Assembly: GCA_030745835.1 (NCBI GenBank)
Contig: JASLNU010000019.1
Coordinates: 1-5,963 of the forward strand
Reading direction: 5' to 3'
DNA from: GCA-2687515 sp002687515
GTDB lineage: Bacteria > Pseudomonadota > Alphaproteobacteria > Rhodospirillales > UBA2165
Length of the DNA: 5,963 bases
Shown piece by piece: positions 4,323 to 5,963 of the stretch. Made by a program: the position numbers and the translations under genes. The notes under the pieces are model-generated. The model saw nothing but the letters and a program-made list of their open reading frames with translations. It did no database searches and was not told the origin of the DNA. Each line of letters opens with the position of its first letter. Positions within the stretch are counted from its first letter, which is position 1.

Positions 4323-4844
4323 ATGACCGGGCTCACCGCTTTCAGCCTTTCAGGATGGATCGAAAACAATCGTGACAAATTGAAGCCGCCGGTCGGCAAT
4401 GCGCGGGTCCTGCCGGAAGGGGATTTCATCGTCATGGCCATCGGCGGCCCCAATTTCCGCACCGATTACCACGACGATCCCGGCGAGGAGATATTCTACC
4501 AGTTGGAAGGCGATATGACCCTGCGTGTGATGGAAGAAGGCGGCCCCCGCGATATTCCCATCCACGAGGGCGATATCTTCCTGCTGCCCGGCAATCTGCG
4601 CCATTCGCCGCAGCGCCCCGAGGGCACGGTCGGGCTGGTCGTCGAACGGCTGCGCAGAGAAGGCGAATTGGACGGCTTCGAGTGGTTCTGCGAAGACTGC
4701 AATGGGCTCGTTTACCGGGCCGAGGTGCAGTTACAGGATATCTATAAGGACCTGCCGCCCCTGTTCGACACCTATTACGCCGACCCGGCTTTGCGCGTCT
4801 GCAAGGCGTGCGGCCACCAGAACCCGGGCAGGCCCGAAAGCTGA
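4323..4844 (+). CDS. nbaC: 3-hydroxyanthranilate 3,4-dioxygenase (EC 1.13.11.6)
   Basis: Encodes 173 residues, matching the short bacterial form of about 174. The enzyme opens the ring of 3-hydroxyanthranilate with O2 and Fe(II), giving 2-amino-3-carboxymuconate semialdehyde in tryptophan/kynurenine or 2-nitrobenzoate catabolism. The cupin signature is intact: GGPNFRTDYHDDPGEEIFYQ holds the iron ligands His50 and Glu56, GDIFLLPGNLRHSPQRPEG holds the third ligand His94, and Arg46, Arg98 and Glu109 match the substrate-binding residues of the Ralstonia enzyme. The C-terminal rubredoxin-like metal site is complete: CEDC (123, 126) and CKAC (160, 163). AAGGA lies 7 bases before the ATG. The gene is 73 bp after the amidohydrolase gene and converges with the YciI gene, with 9 bp between stops. 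The residue pattern makes this call very sure; the symbol follows Pseudomonas nbaC usage. Confidence 0.96.
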   Translation: MTGLTAFSLSGWIENNRDKLKPPVGNARVLPEGDFIVMAIGGPNFRTDYHDDPGEEIFYQLEGDMTLRVMEEGGPRDIPIHEGDIFLLPGNLRHSPQRPEGTVGLVVERLRREGELDGFEWFCEDCNGLVYRAEVQLQDIYKDLPPLFDTYYADPALRVCKACGHQNPGRPES

Positions 4845-4853
4845 CAGGCGTCT

Positions 4854-5168
4854 TCAATCACCTTCGGCGCCGCCGGGCGCGTTTTCCGGATACCATTGGC
4901 CGCGGCGCATGCGCCTCACCGTCACTTCCTTGAAAAGTCCGGCTTTTCGGAATGGCTCGTGGTCGGCGAAGGCATCGGCGGCCGCCCGGTCCGGTACGTT
5001 GATGATCAGCAGGCTGCCGGTGCGCGTATCGTCCGCGTCGGCCAACGTGGCGCCGCCCAGCACCATGATCTCGGAATTGTCTTCCAGATATTGGAAATGC
5101 TCGTCGCGCATTGCGTCCCGGATGCGCGGCCCGTCGGGGCCGTCGACGCCGTAAACCATGTAAAGCAT
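4854..5168 (-). CDS. YciI-family protein
   Basis: Encodes 104 residues with the dimeric alpha+beta barrel of the YCII family: MLYMVYGVDG as the first strand, RDEHFQYLEDN with the conserved histidine at 24, a GGATLAD turn at 38-44, the GSLLIINVPDRAAADAFADHEPFRKAGLF segment at 51-79 that holds the conserved acid (Asp69), and a final strand VTVRRMRRGQWYP. The His/Asp pair expected of a possible active site is present. One characterised relative, TftG, removes chloride from a chlorohydroxyquinol; most members have no known role. The start at 5168 is set by GGGAGA 5 bases upstream; an ATG at 5213 would add 15 unconserved residues. It is divergent from the glutathionyl-hydroquinone reductase gene, with 99 bp between starts, and convergent with the dioxygenase gene. 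Confidence 0.88.
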   Translation of the reverse strand: MLYMVYGVDGPDGPRIRDAMRDEHFQYLEDNSEIMVLGGATLADADDTRTGSLLIINVPDRAAADAFADHEPFRKAGLFKEVTVRRMRRGQWYPENAPGGAEGD

Positions 5169-5267
5169 GTCTTCTCCCGCTTGTGATTCCCCCGGCCGCG
5201 GGTTAGACAGCATCCGGCCGGTTGGTTAACATTCAGCCCAGAATATCCCGCGCCAAGGAGGCATCTT
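5169..5267. promoter_or_regulatory. Divergent promoter region between the YciI gene and the glutathionyl-hydroquinone reductase gene
   Basis: Ninety-nine bases separate the two start codons, so both promoters must fit here unless one is embedded in a neighbour. For the rightward gene, TTGTGA (5181-5186) and TTAGAC (5203-5208) are 16 bp apart and could be a weak promoter, and AAGGAGG (5255-5261), 6 bases before the ATG, is an ideal ribosome site. The 8-bp palindrome CCGGCCGG (5214-5221) is too simple in GC-rich DNA to be called an operator. Confidence 0.4.
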
Positions 5268-5963
5268 ATGGGTTTGTTGGTGGACGGCAAGTGGACCGAT
5301 GACGAAGTGCGGAGCGAAGACGGCCGCTTCGTCCGCCCGGACAGCATTTTCCGCAACTGGATCACCGCCGACGGCGCCCCCGGCCCAACCGGCGAAGGCG
5401 GATTCCAGGCGGAACCGGGCCGTTATCACCTGTACGTCACGCACAATTGCCCATGGGCCTACCGGACCACAATGTTCCGCAAATTGAAGGGGCTCGAGGA
5501 CGCCATCAGCATCGCCATCGCCGGCTCAACCGACAAGGACGAAGGCTGGACCTTCACCGACGAGCCGGGCGTCGTCCCCGATAGCGTCAATGGCATCTTC
5601 CGGCTGCACGAGGTCTATACCAAGGCCAATCCCACCTATACCGGCCGCGTCACGGTGCCGACTTTATGGGACAAGAAGAAGCAGACCATCGTCAACAATG
5701 AATCTTCCGAAATCATCCGCATGTTCAACAGCGCCTTTACCGGCGTCGTACCGGGCGGCATCGATTACTATCCCGAAGACTTGCGCGCCGAGATTGACGC
5801 CATCAACGAAGTTGTTTACGCAAACGTCAATAACGGCGTCTACCGGTGCGGTTTCGCCACCTCCCAGGAAGCCTACGAGGAAGCCTTCGACAAGCTGTTC
5901 GATACCTTAGGCGATCTGGAAGCGCGCCTTTCAGGCCAGCGTTACCTTGTCGGCGGGCGCCTG
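5268..5963 (+). CDS. Glutathionyl-hydroquinone reductase (Xi-class GST), 3' end outside window
   Basis: The frame is open for 232 codons to the window end; complete family members have about 310-330 residues, so the C-terminal helices are missing. The enzyme reduces glutathionyl-hydroquinones to hydroquinones using glutathione, a cytoplasmic repair and degradation step for quinone adducts. The Xi-class features are visible: N-terminal extension with FRNWIT at 28-33, the catalytic-cysteine motif HNCPWAYRT (Cys61), a GWTF segment at 93-96, the cis-proline TVPTLWD at 129-135, the glutathione-binding NNESSEIIRMFNSAF at 143-157, and VYRCGFATSQEAYEEAF at 191-207. The family usually reads C-P-W-A-H; here it is C-P-W-A-Y. 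AAGGAGG ends 6 bases before the ATG. Divergence from the YciI gene suggests shared regulation. Confidence 0.95.
   Translation, partial: MGLLVDGKWTDDEVRSEDGRFVRPDSIFRNWITADGAPGPTGEGGFQAEPGRYHLYVTHNCPWAYRTTMFRKLKGLEDAISIAIAGSTDKDEGWTFTDEPGVVPDSVNGIFRLHEVYTKANPTYTGRVTVPTLWDKKKQTIVNNESSEIIRMFNSAFTGVVPGGIDYYPEDLRAEIDAINEVVYANVNNGVYRCGFATSQEAYEEAFDKLFDTLGDLEARLSGQRYLVGGRL

Noticed and set aside
5214..5221. CCGGCCGG palindrome in the YciI/hydroquinone reductase gap.
   Set aside because: Such GC-only palindromes are common in GC-rich DNA.

Overview
The window looks like ordinary chromosomal DNA of a GC-rich alphaproteobacterium, possibly of the Rhodospirillales type. That guess rests on GC-rich third codon positions, protein flavour and AT-richer intergenic gaps; no taxonomic marker gene is present. 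I see no transposase, integrase, tRNA, rRNA, CRISPR array or phage gene.

Layout from left to right: the 3' end of a cupin gene (+, to 148); a flavin reductase (-, 165-680); a small exported protein of unknown function (-, 868-1236) with its own terminator and a promoter region carrying twin palindromes; a cysteine-rich TetR/AcrR regulator (-, TTG start at 2084); a divergent GlcG/HbpS-type DUF336 protein (+, 2284-2709); a 295-bp gap (2710-3004) holding a terminator, a possible 29-codon CTG-start gene or small RNA, and a second strong terminator; an exported amidohydrolase_2-family protein (+, 3005-4249); 3-hydroxyanthranilate 3,4-dioxygenase (+, 4323-4844); a YciI-family protein (-, 4854-5168); and, divergent from it, a glutathionyl-hydroquinone reductase cut by the window end (+, 5268-).

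The common theme is aromatic and quinone metabolism. The dioxygenase opens 3-hydroxyanthranilate in tryptophan/kynurenine catabolism. Glutathionyl-hydroquinone reductase recycles glutathione adducts of quinols. YciI relatives include a chlorohydroxyquinol dehydrochlorinase. Short-chain flavin reductases feed reduced flavin to monooxygenases, many of which act on aromatics. The TetR protein has cysteines spaced like those of the electrophile sensor NemR. The genes are nevertheless split into several short transcription units on both strands, so this is a loose neighbourhood and not one operon. No complete pathway is visible: the upstream kynurenine genes, the monooxygenase partner and a conventional cytoplasmic ACMS decarboxylase are absent.

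I found no clear new multi-gene system. The best leads are the orphan small transcription unit at about 2794-2957, the exported amidohydrolase with an altered HxH metal motif next to the dioxygenase, and the regulatory DNA at 1366-1404 and 2193-2266.
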